This document shows positions 16,975 to 25,096 of a stretch of DNA of 43,112 nt, piece by piece (position 1 is the first letter of the stretch; every line of letters begins with the position of its first letter). The translations under genes were made by a program, and so were the position numbers. This stretch comes from SIG440 sp045645905 (lineage in GTDB: Bacteria; Bacillota; Clostridia; Monoglobales; Monoglobaceae): positions 1-43,112 of the forward strand of contig JAZRJT010000111.1 of assembly GCA_045645905.1 (NCBI GenBank), in the 5' to 3' direction. A model generated the notes under the pieces. It was given only the letters and a program-made list of their open reading frames with translations. It made no database searches and was not told the origin of the DNA.

Positions 16975-17235
16975 ATGTTAGTTCAAATATGCGTAGGCAG
17001 TTCATGCCATATAAAAGGTTCTCCCGAAATAGTTGAGTTGCTAACAAAGGCCGTTGAAGAAAACAACCTTAAGGATGAAGTTGCTCTAGCCGGAAGCTTT
17101 TGTATCGGTGAATGTAATCGCTTTGGAGTAACTATTCAGGTTGATGATACGGTACATACGGGAATCAATCGTGATAATTTTAAAGAATTTTTTGAAGAAA
17201 AAATACTTTCAGTAATGAAAAATGAAAGGATGTGA
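16975..17235 (+). CDS. Thioredoxin-fold [2Fe-2S] ferredoxin, NuoE-like (copy 2)
   Basis: An 86-residue tandem paralogue of the preceding gene, with ligand cysteines at identical positions (C6, C11, C43, C47) and the shared CxGSSCHIKGS start. The surface and C-terminus differ (EECN-RFGV region, longer lysine-rich tail), suggesting different partners. The stop overlaps the next start as TGATG, so translation of the sensory hydrogenase is probably coupled to this gene. Confidence 0.87.
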   Translation: MLVQICVGSSCHIKGSPEIVELLTKAVEENNLKDEVALAGSFCIGECNRFGVTIQVDDTVHTGINRDNFKEFFEEKILSVMKNERM

Positions 17236-18920
17236 TGAATATGCCAAATTGTTTAACATTAAAAAAATCGAACTGCAAAAACTGTTACAAGTGTATTCGT
17301 CATTGTCCTGTTAAATCAATACGTTTTTCAGGGAATCAGGCGCATATTATTGGAAACGAATGTATCTTGTGTGGACAGTGCTTTGTTGTATGCCCGCAGA
17401 ATGCAAAGCAGATTGTTGATGAAACTGAAAAGGCAAAAGTCTTATTACAAGGCGGTGAACCGGTTATCGTAAGCTTGGCACCGTCTTTTGTTGCGAATTA
17501 TGATGGTGTTGGAATTGAAGCAATGCGAGAGGCTCTTAAAAAGCTTGGGTTTTATGATGTTGAAGAAACTGCGATTGGGGCAACTATTGTTAAAAATGAA
17601 TATGAGAGAATGCTCCGTGAGGATGAAAGGGACATTATTATTTCATCTTGCTGCCATTCTATTAATTTGCTTATACAAAAATATTTCCCGGCAGCGCTTG
17701 AATATTTAGCAGACGTTATTTCTCCGATGCAGGCACACTGCATTGATATAAAGAAAAGACACCCAAATGCTAAAACAGTATTTGTTGGTCCTTGTGTGGC
17801 TAAAAAAGATGAAGCTGAACATTATGAAGGAATTGTTGATGCGGTTTTGACCTTTGAAGAGCTGTCAAACTGGCTTAAGGAAGAAAATATCGAGTTAAAA
17901 CAGGAAATGGACACAAATGCTCAGAGCCGTGCAAGATTCTTCCCCACAACAGGAGGAATTTTGAAAACAATGTCCCTTGATGCTCCCGGATACAACTATA
18001 TAGCTCTTGATGGCGTGCAGAATTGTATTGATGCTCTTCGTGACATAGAAAAAGGAAAAATACACAAGTGTTTCATTGAAATGTCTGCTTGTGTTGGGAG
18101 CTGTATTGGTGGTCCTGTTATGGAAAAATATAACAGAACTGCTCCTGTTAAAGATTATATAACGATTGCTAATTATGCAGGAAATGATGATTTTGAGGTT
18201 TCTGAGCCAAAGTCAGTTGAACTTAAAAAACAGTTTGAATATATAGAGCATAAGCTTGCAATGCCAAGTGAAACAGAGATATTTGCTGTTTTAAGGGAAA
18301 TGGGAAAATTCAAATCATCTGATGAACTAAACTGTGGTTCTTGTGGATACAATACTTGTCGCGAGAAAGCTATTGCAATTTGTCAGGGTAAGGCAGAGAT
18401 TTCTATGTGCTTGCCATTTTTAAAAGATAAGGCAGAAAGCTTTTCTGACACCATTGTTAAAAACACACCAAATGGTCTTATAGTTCTTAATGAAAAATTA
18501 GAGGTACAGCAGATAAATGAGTCTGCTCGAAATATGATGAATATCCGGTCAAGCTTGGATGTTTTGGGTGAAAGTATTATCAGGGTGCTTGACCCGAAGC
18601 TGTTTGCGGATGTTCTGAGAACAGGAAAGAATGTACGCGGAGAAAGAGTATATCTTGCGGAATACAGACGCTATATTGAGCAGTCGGTAGTATATGATAA
18701 GGAATCAAGACTTTTAGTTGGCATTATGCGTGATGTTACTGATGAAGAAACCGAGCGCGAAAAGAAAGAAAAAATTACCCGCCAGACAATAGAAGTTGCA
18801 GATAAGGTTGTAGATAAGCAGATGAGAATTGTTCAGGAAATTGCATCACTTCTCGGAGAAACTGCTGCAGAAACCAAAATTGCACTTTCTAAGTTAAAGG
18901 AGTCGATACAAGATGAATGA
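17235..18920 (+). CDS. hydS: Sensory-type (group C) [FeFe] hydrogenase with PAS domain
   Basis: Predicted H2 or redox sensor. Domain order (561 residues from ATG 17235): two [4Fe-4S] ferredoxin motifs (C14-C24 and C43-C53), the hydrogenase H-domain, a four-cysteine Fe-S motif LNCGSCGYNTC with later cysteines (366-392), a PAS domain (about 400-500), and a helical tail. H-cluster motifs are SSCCHS (138-142, C139/C140), GPCVAKKDEAE (C187) and EMSACVGSCIGG (C286, C290), so all cluster cysteines are present. The Pro after the first CC in catalytic enzymes is replaced by His, as in group C proteins. The start overlaps the previous stop (TGATG); ATG 17241 is an alternative. The gene overlaps a PP2C phosphatase gene by 8 bp, its likely output partner. 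Confidence 0.85.
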   Translation: MNMPNCLTLKKSNCKNCYKCIRHCPVKSIRFSGNQAHIIGNECILCGQCFVVCPQNAKQIVDETEKAKVLLQGGEPVIVSLAPSFVANYDGVGIEAMREALKKLGFYDVEETAIGATIVKNEYERMLREDERDIIISSCCHSINLLIQKYFPAALEYLADVISPMQAHCIDIKKRHPNAKTVFVGPCVAKKDEAEHYEGIVDAVLTFEELSNWLKEENIELKQEMDTNAQSRARFFPTTGGILKTMSLDAPGYNYIALDGVQNCIDALRDIEKGKIHKCFIEMSACVGSCIGGPVMEKYNRTAPVKDYITIANYAGNDDFEVSEPKSVELKKQFEYIEHKLAMPSETEIFAVLREMGKFKSSDELNCGSCGYNTCREKAIAICQGKAEISMCLPFLKDKAESFSDTIVKNTPNGLIVLNEKLEVQQINESARNMMNIRSSLDVLGESIIRVLDPKLFADVLRTGKNVRGERVYLAEYRRYIEQSVVYDKESRLLVGIMRDVTDEETEREKKEKITRQTIEVADKVVDKQMRIVQEIASLLGETAAETKIALSKLKESIQDE

Positions 18921-20085
18921 TTTATGTGCAGATATCGGCTGGAAAAGTATTAATCATTACGGAGAGCAGCTTTGCGGTGACCATGTGGATATTATTGAGC
19001 AAAATGAAAATTCAACAGTAATCGTTCTTGCCGACGGACTTGGAAGCGGTGTTAAAGCGAGTATATTGTCAACCCTTACTTCAAAAATTATTTCAACTAT
19101 GATGGCAGAGGGGTTGCCTATAGAAGAATGTGTGGAAACGATTGCTGCAACCCTTCCTGTTTGCTCAGTTCGCGGAGTTGCATATTCCACATTTACCATT
19201 ATGCAGATTATCGATAATGAAATGCTTGAGATTATTCAGTATGACAACCCACAGGTAATTATTTTGAGGGATAACAAAAATTACGATTATCCAAAGACTG
19301 AAATGAATATCGGCGGCAAAAAGATATTTAAGAGCGAAATCCATGTTCAGGAAAATGATATTTTTATTGCAATGAGTGACGGGTGTCCGCACGCCGGAAT
19401 CGGAATGGCATATAATTTTGGATGGAAACGTGAAGAAATTATTGAATTTATGGAAACTATGTCGGTATCCGGTCTTACAGCCAAAAATTTATCTACACTA
19501 TTAGTTGATGAATGTGATAAGCTTTATGGACGAAAACCCGGTGACGATGCAACTGCCTGTATTGTTAAAATCAGAAAGAGAGAGCCGATGAATATACTCT
19601 TTGGGCCTCCTTCTAACCGTGACGATTGTGACAGAATGATGTCCCTTTTCTTTTCAAAAGAAGGTAAGCATATCATTTGCGGAGGAACTACTTCATCTAT
19701 TGCTGCAAAGTATTTAAGAAAGCCTCTTAGAACAAGCCTTAATTTTGAAAAATCGGATATTCCACCTATTGCTCAGCTTGAAGGTGTTGACCTTGTTACA
19801 GAAGGCGTTATAACAGTAAATAAGGTTTTAGAGTATGCCAAAGATTACTTGGGTGAGAACGAAATGTATGAGCATTGGAATTTTAAACGTGATGGTGCTT
19901 CGCTTATTTGTCAGCTGTTGTTTGAAGAGGCAACCGACATAAACTTCTATGTTGGTCGTGCTATAAATCCGGCTCATCAGAACCCTGAACTTCCTATAAA
20001 CTTCAGCATTAAAATGAATCTCGTTGAAGAACTTTCAAAGTGCCTTACGATGATGGGCAAAAGAATTAAGGTGAGTTATTTTTAA
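18913..20085 (+). CDS. PP2C/SpoIIE-type serine phosphatase linked to the sensory hydrogenase
   Basis: A 390-residue protein whose first 220 residues form a SpoIIE-like PP2C phosphatase. Metal ligands are visible: D23 (CGDH), D41-G42 (LADGLGSG), D156 (MSDGCPH) and D211/D212 (PGDDATA). PP2C enzymes of this class dephosphorylate Ser/Thr, often in anti-sigma-factor antagonists. The C-terminal 170 residues (with CGGTTSSIAAKYL near 257-269) are a conserved extension I cannot name. The start overlaps the sensory hydrogenase gene by 8 bp. This hydrogenase-phosphatase pairing is known in Clostridia and argues that the H-domain signal is converted to a dephosphorylation signal. The phosphorylated target is not encoded nearby. 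Confidence 0.85.
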   Translation: MNDLCADIGWKSINHYGEQLCGDHVDIIEQNENSTVIVLADGLGSGVKASILSTLTSKIISTMMAEGLPIEECVETIAATLPVCSVRGVAYSTFTIMQIIDNEMLEIIQYDNPQVIILRDNKNYDYPKTEMNIGGKKIFKSEIHVQENDIFIAMSDGCPHAGIGMAYNFGWKREEIIEFMETMSVSGLTAKNLSTLLVDECDKLYGRKPGDDATACIVKIRKREPMNILFGPPSNRDDCDRMMSLFFSKEGKHIICGGTTSSIAAKYLRKPLRTSLNFEKSDIPPIAQLEGVDLVTEGVITVNKVLEYAKDYLGENEMYEHWNFKRDGASLICQLLFEEATDINFYVGRAINPAHQNPELPINFSIKMNLVEELSKCLTMMGKRIKVSYF

Positions 20086-20097
20086 GGAGAGTGAAGT

Positions 20098-21519
20098 ATG
20101 AGAAAATTTGACACAAAAGTGCAGCATTTAAAATATAAGGTGCTGCGAGAAGTTGCACGCTATGCATGGAAAGACACTCTGCTTGAAAATGTATTGAAAA
20201 TTCCGGAAATAATTGTTTCGGGTAAAACCCCTACCATGCGTTGCTGTGTGTACAAAGAAAGAGCGATATTAGAGGAAAGAATTAAAATCATTATGGGTGG
20301 AGATAAAGATAATCCCAATGTAATTGAGGTTGTTGACATCGCTTGTGACGAATGTCCGTCTGCCGGATATGTTGTAACAGAATCCTGTCGTGGTTGCCTT
20401 GCTCATCGATGCGAAGATGTTTGTAAAAAAGGTGCTATTACTTTTGACTCAAACTATGTAGCTCATATTGATAAAACGAAATGTGTTGAATGTGGGCAGT
20501 GTGCGAAGGTTTGTCCTTTCTCTGCAATTATAAATCGAAAAAGGCCTTGCCAGAAAGCTTGTAAAGTAAAGGCTATTTCCATCAACGAGGACAATGCAGC
20601 GGCGATTGACAACAGCAAATGTACAGCTTGCGGAGCTTGTGTATATCAGTGCCCATTTGGTGCGATTATGGATAAATCATATATTTTAGATGCCATTGAG
20701 CTTATAAAAAACAGTGATGGCAATAAAAAATATAAAGTTTATGCAATGGTTGCTCCGTCAATTTCAAGTCAGTTTACCTATGCTAAGCTTGGTCAGGTAA
20801 TTAAGGGTTTAAAAGAGCTTGGATTTTACACTATTATCGAAGCGGCACTTGGTGCAGATATGGTGGCGCAGGCAGAGTCAAAGGAGCTTAGTGAAAAAGG
20901 ATTTTTAACAAGTTCGTGTTGTCCTGCATTTGTGGCTTATGTAAAATCTGCCTTTCCTGATTTAGTGCAGTACATTTCACATAATCTTTCGCCAATGGCC
21001 ACTCTTGCAAAATATATTAAAGACAAAGAGCCGGGGTCAAAGGTTGTATTTATAGGTCCTTGTACTGCAAAAAAAGCAGAAGCACAGCTTGAAGAAGTTA
21101 AACCTTATGTAGATGTAGTTCTCACATTTGAGGAGCTTCAGGCGCTTTTCGACAGTAAAGATATTGATATTACAACGCTTGATGAAGACGTTTTGGATAA
21201 TGCTTCTTATTTCGGAAGAGTTTTTGCTCGCTCAGGTGGTCTTTCTGATGCAGTTGCACAAGGACTTAAAGAACAGAATATTGATTTTGACTTAAAAGCA
21301 ATTCCTTGTGATGGTATTGATGAGTGCAGAGTGGCACTTCTTAAAAAGAGCAAGAATGTTCTGAATGCTAACTTTATTGAAGGTATGGCTTGTGTGGGTG
21401 GATGTATAGGTGGCGCAGGATGTCTTACTCATGGCGAAAAGAATAAAGCTGAAGTTGATAAATATGGAAAAGAAGCATTTGAAAAAACAATTTCGGATGC
21501 AGTATCAGTTTTAAAGTAG
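20098..21519 (+). CDS. Group B-type [FeFe] hydrogenase, ferredoxin-linked
   Basis: Likely catalytic hydrogenase that evolves H2 from reduced ferredoxin (or takes it up). The N-terminus carries several cysteine groups: CC at 49-50, CDEC and CRGC...C...C (83-109), and two [4Fe-4S] motifs (C129-C139 and C175-C185), with an extra CQKAC pair between them. The H-domain has TSSCCPAFV (271-279, C274/C275), GPCTAKKAE (C322) and EGMACVGGCIGGAG (C432, C436). The TSCCPA form, with Ala after Pro rather than Gly plus Trp, fits group B rather than group A. No maturation genes (hydE, hydF, hydG) are in the window. It lies 12 bp after the phosphatase gene and 39 bp before mdh. Confidence 0.87.
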   Translation: MRKFDTKVQHLKYKVLREVARYAWKDTLLENVLKIPEIIVSGKTPTMRCCVYKERAILEERIKIIMGGDKDNPNVIEVVDIACDECPSAGYVVTESCRGCLAHRCEDVCKKGAITFDSNYVAHIDKTKCVECGQCAKVCPFSAIINRKRPCQKACKVKAISINEDNAAAIDNSKCTACGACVYQCPFGAIMDKSYILDAIELIKNSDGNKKYKVYAMVAPSISSQFTYAKLGQVIKGLKELGFYTIIEAALGADMVAQAESKELSEKGFLTSSCCPAFVAYVKSAFPDLVQYISHNLSPMATLAKYIKDKEPGSKVVFIGPCTAKKAEAQLEEVKPYVDVVLTFEELQALFDSKDIDITTLDEDVLDNASYFGRVFARSGGLSDAVAQGLKEQNIDFDLKAIPCDGIDECRVALLKKSKNVLNANFIEGMACVGGCIGGAGCLTHGEKNKAEVDKYGKEAFEKTISDAVSVLK

Positions 21520-21558
21520 AAACAAACAAGGTTAAAAAACGAAAGGAGAGTATTTATT

Positions 21559-22500
21559 ATGAATAAAATTACAGTAATCGGTTCAGGTAATGTAGGTTCA
21601 ACAATCGCATATACACTTACTGTTATGGGCATTGCATCTGAAATTGTTATGATTGATGTTAATGAAGAGAAGTCGCTTGGCGAAGCACTTGATATAAGAC
21701 AGGGTGTTCCTTTCTGTAATCCTGCAACTGTGTATGCAGGCTCATATGATGATGCAAAGAATTCTGATATTGTTGTCATCACATCAGGAATGGCAAGAAA
21801 ACCGGGTATGTCAAGATTGGATTTGGCACAGACAAATGTTGACATTATAAAGAGTATTGCTGATAAAATCGTTTCTGTTGCGCCTGAGGCTACATATGTT
21901 ATTGTAAGTAACCCTGTTGATATTTTAACATATGTATTCTTAAAGCACACAGGACTTCCACAGGAGAGGATTATTGGTTCAGGTACGATTTTAGATACTG
22001 CAAGACTGCGTGCAAGAGTTTCGGAATACTATTCTGTAAACCAGAAGAATGTACATGCATATGTTCTTGGAGAACACGGCGACAGTTCTTTTGTTCCGTG
22101 GTCAATTGCAAATATTTCAAATGTACCGATTGAAAGTTACAAAAATGCTGTTTTGACAGGCATTGATTATCCTGAATTTAAAAAAGATGAAGTTGAAGAT
22201 TATATTCGCAAATCAGGTGCACGAGTTATCCAGCGAAAGGGTGCAACATTCTATGCAGTTTCAATGTCTGTATGTCATGTGTGCAAGTGCCTTTTAAGCG
22301 GAATTGATACAACTCTTACAGTTTCAACACTCTTAAACGGCGAATACGGCATTGATGATGTGTGCTTAAGCCTTTTGAATGTTGTAGGCAATAAGGGTGC
22401 TCACAGCAAAATTATGCTTCCGCTTAATGATGAAGAAATTGCAGCACTTCATAATAGCGCAAATGTTCTTAAAGCTTTAATAAAAGGTATTAATATTTAA
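21559..22500 (+). CDS. mdh: Malate dehydrogenase of the lactate/malate dehydrogenase superfamily
   Basis: NAD-dependent 2-hydroxyacid dehydrogenase, 313 residues. The NAD fold begins IGSGNVGSTIA (7-17), with D33 (MIDV) favouring NAD over NADP. Catalytic residues D146, R149 (ILDTAR) and H173 (GEHGDSS) are present. The decisive residue is R80 in MARKPGMSR: lactate dehydrogenases have Gln at this site, malate dehydrogenases Arg. The loop also has MSR in place of the lactate-type ETR. The protein is therefore better called malate dehydrogenase, although homology searches may return lactate dehydrogenase. The next gene is fumarase, which matches: it would reduce oxaloacetate to malate in a reductive branch. 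Activity on lactate has not been excluded. Confidence 0.85.
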   Translation: MNKITVIGSGNVGSTIAYTLTVMGIASEIVMIDVNEEKSLGEALDIRQGVPFCNPATVYAGSYDDAKNSDIVVITSGMARKPGMSRLDLAQTNVDIIKSIADKIVSVAPEATYVIVSNPVDILTYVFLKHTGLPQERIIGSGTILDTARLRARVSEYYSVNQKNVHAYVLGEHGDSSFVPWSIANISNVPIESYKNAVLTGIDYPEFKKDEVEDYIRKSGARVIQRKGATFYAVSMSVCHVCKCLLSGIDTTLTVSTLLNGEYGIDDVCLSLLNVVGNKGAHSKIMLPLNDEEIAALHNSANVLKALIKGINI

Positions 22501-22518
22501 ACAGAAAGGAATAGAAAA

Positions 22519-23895
22519 ATGGAATATCGTATTGAACACGATTCAATGGGCGAAGTAAAAGTTCCAGCTGACAAGCTTTGGGCTGCCCAGACACAAAGAA
22601 GTCATGAAAATTTTGAAATTGGTGTAGGTATTGAAACAATGCCTGCAGAAATTATCCACGCATTTGGTGTGCTGAAAAAAGCGGCTGCCATAACAAATAA
22701 TGCGTTACGCCCTGAAAAAATGACAAATGAAAAGCTTGAAGCTATTAAAGCTGCCTGTGACGAAGTTATGGCAGGAAAGCTAAACGACAACTTTCCTCTT
22801 GTTGTATGGCAGACGGGCTCTGGTACACAGTCAAATATGAACTCCAACGAGGTTGTTGCTAACAGAGGAAATCAGATTTTGGGTACAAAAGAACTTCACC
22901 CGAATGATGATGTTAATATGAGCCAATCTTCAAACGATACATTTCCGACGGCTATGCACATTGCTGCTGTGCTTGTTTTGGAAGATAAGCTGATTCCTGC
23001 AGTTTCTGAATTGGTTGATACTTTCAAAAGACTTGAAGAAGAAAACGAAGGAATCGTAAAGAGCGGAAGAACACATCTTCAGGATGCAACTCCAATTAAA
23101 TTTAGTCAGGAAATAAGCGGATGGCGGTCAAGTCTTGAAAAAGATATTGAACTTATAAAGCGTTCTATCGAACCTCTTTATGAGCTTGCTCTTGGTGGCA
23201 CTGCTGTTGGAACAGGTCTTAATGCTCCTAAATCATTTGGTGAGGTTGTAGCTGCTGAAGTGGGCAAAATTACGGGCAAACCATTCATTACTGCATCAAA
23301 CAAATTCCACGCACTTACATCAAAAGATGAGCTTGTATTTGCACACGGTGCAATTAAGGCACTTGCTTGCGATATGATGAAGATTGCAAATGATGTCAGA
23401 TGGCTTGCATCAGGTCCGAGAGATGGTCTTGGTGAAATATTTATTCCTGAAAATGAACCCGGTTCATCTATTATGCCGGGAAAAGTTAATCCGACACAGT
23501 GTGAAGCGGTAACAATGGTTGCAGTTCAGGTAATAGGTAATGATGTTGCAGTTGGTATGGCGGCATCACAGGGTAACTTTGAGCTCAATGTATTTATGCC
23601 TGTGTGTGCATATAATTTCCTGCAGTCTGCAAGACTTATGGCTGAAGCAATACGTTCTTTCAATAAGAACTGTGCAGTTGGTATTAAGGCAAACAAAGAA
23701 AAGATGCACCACAATCTCCATAATTGTTTGATGCTCGTTACGGCTCTTAACCCATATATCGGTTATGAAAATGCGGCTAAAACTGCTAAAAAAGCATTTA
23801 AAGACAATATATCACTAAAGGAAGCTTGCGTTGAACTTGGATTTTTAACTGCTGAAAAGTTCGACGAAGTGTTCCATCCGGAAGAAATGGTTTAA
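22519..23895 (+). CDS. fumC: Fumarate hydratase, class II
   Basis: Oxygen-stable fumarase interconverting malate and fumarate. At 458 residues it has the normal length. Substrate-site motifs are all there: GSGTQSNMNSNEV (about 97-109), SSNDTFPTAMH (about 133-143), GRTHLQDATPI (about 183-193), and the superfamily signature GSSIMPGKVNP (about 315-325). It starts 18 bp after mdh behind AGAAAGGAA. Flanked by malate dehydrogenase and the Hdr-fumarate reductase genes, it most likely runs in the malate-to-fumarate direction. Confidence 0.95.
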   Translation: MEYRIEHDSMGEVKVPADKLWAAQTQRSHENFEIGVGIETMPAEIIHAFGVLKKAAAITNNALRPEKMTNEKLEAIKAACDEVMAGKLNDNFPLVVWQTGSGTQSNMNSNEVVANRGNQILGTKELHPNDDVNMSQSSNDTFPTAMHIAAVLVLEDKLIPAVSELVDTFKRLEEENEGIVKSGRTHLQDATPIKFSQEISGWRSSLEKDIELIKRSIEPLYELALGGTAVGTGLNAPKSFGEVVAAEVGKITGKPFITASNKFHALTSKDELVFAHGAIKALACDMMKIANDVRWLASGPRDGLGEIFIPENEPGSSIMPGKVNPTQCEAVTMVAVQVIGNDVAVGMAASQGNFELNVFMPVCAYNFLQSARLMAEAIRSFNKNCAVGIKANKEKMHHNLHNCLMLVTALNPYIGYENAAKTAKKAFKDNISLKEACVELGFLTAEKFDEVFHPEEMV

Positions 23896-23910
23896 TCTGG
23901 AGGTATTGAA

Positions 23911-24705
23911 ATGAAGGTTAGTTATTTTCCGGGCTGTACCCTGAAAAACAAAGCAAAAGACCTTGATTTGTATGCATACAAATCTGCCGAAGCTTTAGGG
24001 GTTACGCTTGAAGAAATTGAAAACTGGCAATGCTGTGGCGGAGTATTTACTACGGCGAAAAATGAAGTTGCAACAAAGCTTTCGTCTGTTCGTGCACTGA
24101 AGGAGGCTTTCTCCAAAGAGCAACCCATAGTTACAGTATGCTCAGCTTGCCACAATGTTATTAAACAAACAAATTATGCTATGCAAAGCGACAAGGAATT
24201 TGCCGACAAGGTAAACCGTTATATGGCAGAAGATGGTGCATACAACGGTGAAACTGAGGTTTACCATTACCTTGAAATGCTTCGTGATTTAGTGGGATTT
24301 GATGCCTTGAAAGAAAAGCTGGTAAATCCGCTTAAAGGTAAGAAAATTGCGGCATATTACGGCTGTCTTTTATTAAGGCCGAGCAGTGTTATGAGGATGG
24401 ATGACCCTGAAAATCCAAGCATTATGGAGGATTTTATTAAGGCTTTGGGTGCAGAACCTGTTATCTATGCAAAGCGTAATGAATGTTGCGGAGGATATGT
24501 AAGCGTTGAAAGTCCCGAGCTTGCAAAAAAGAACAGTAATTCAGTTGTTCAGAATGCCAAAGCTCAAGGGGCTGAAATGATTATTACAGCTTGCCCGCTT
24601 TGTAAATATAATCTTGAGAAAAACGGTGCTGATATTCCGGTTGTGTATTTCACCGAACTTTTGGCAGAAGCACTTGGAGTAAAGGAGGATACAAATGGAA
24701 AATAA
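23911..24705 (+). CDS. hdrB: Heterodisulfide reductase-type subunit B (HdrB), two intact CCG domains
   Basis: In methanogens HdrB carries the active site of heterodisulfide reductase, two non-cubane [4Fe-4S] clusters. Both CCG motifs are complete here: C9, C41-C42, C77, C80 and C152, C192-C193, C228, C231. The 264 residues show no membrane segment. Non-methanogens have no CoM-CoB heterodisulfide, so the acceptor must differ. With fumarate reductase subunits encoded downstream, HdrB could hand electrons to them directly or through a small disulfide. It overlaps hdrC by 11 bp, implying a fixed complex. Note that the CCG domain usually found on thiol:fumarate reductase subunit B is absent there and is supplied only by this gene. 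Confidence 0.9.
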   Translation: MKVSYFPGCTLKNKAKDLDLYAYKSAEALGVTLEEIENWQCCGGVFTTAKNEVATKLSSVRALKEAFSKEQPIVTVCSACHNVIKQTNYAMQSDKEFADKVNRYMAEDGAYNGETEVYHYLEMLRDLVGFDALKEKLVNPLKGKKIAAYYGCLLLRPSSVMRMDDPENPSIMEDFIKALGAEPVIYAKRNECCGGYVSVESPELAKKNSNSVVQNAKAQGAEMIITACPLCKYNLEKNGADIPVVYFTELLAEALGVKEDTNGK

Positions 24706-25081
24706 GTATCTTCGTGAGGAGATAATCCGTGAAAGCGGAGTAAATCCTAAAAAATGTATGAAATGCGGAAAATGCTCTGCGACCTGTCCGGCTTATGACG
24801 AGATGGAGTATCATCCTCATCAGTTTGTAAGCATGGTTGAATCCGGGGATATAGAACCGCTTTTAAAATCAGAATCATTATATAAATGCTTATCTTGTTT
24901 TGCTTGCATCGACAGATGTCCAAGAGGTGTAGAGCCTGCTAAATTAGTTGAGGCAGTTCGTCTTGAAGCAATTAAGAAACAGGGTGAAAACAGAATGAAT
25001 GCAAATGTTGTTCCTGCACTTTTAGATGATAATGTTCCGCAGCAACTTTTAGTCAGTGCATTCAGAAAATATAGTAAGTAA
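24695..25081 (+). CDS. hdrC: Heterodisulfide reductase-type subunit C (HdrC)
   Basis: Small electron-relay subunit (128 residues) with two [4Fe-4S] motifs, CMKCGKCSATCP (about 21-32) and CLSCFACIDRCP (about 65-76). It connects HdrA to HdrB in Hdr complexes. Its reading frame overlaps hdrB and ends 15 bp before hdrA. Cytoplasmic, no membrane anchor, unlike the HdrE-linked membrane form. Confidence 0.9.
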   Translation: MENKYLREEIIRESGVNPKKCMKCGKCSATCPAYDEMEYHPHQFVSMVESGDIEPLLKSESLYKCLSCFACIDRCPRGVEPAKLVEAVRLEAIKKQGENRMNANVVPALLDDNVPQQLLVSAFRKYSK

Positions 25082-25096
25082 GGAGGAGAAGACAGA

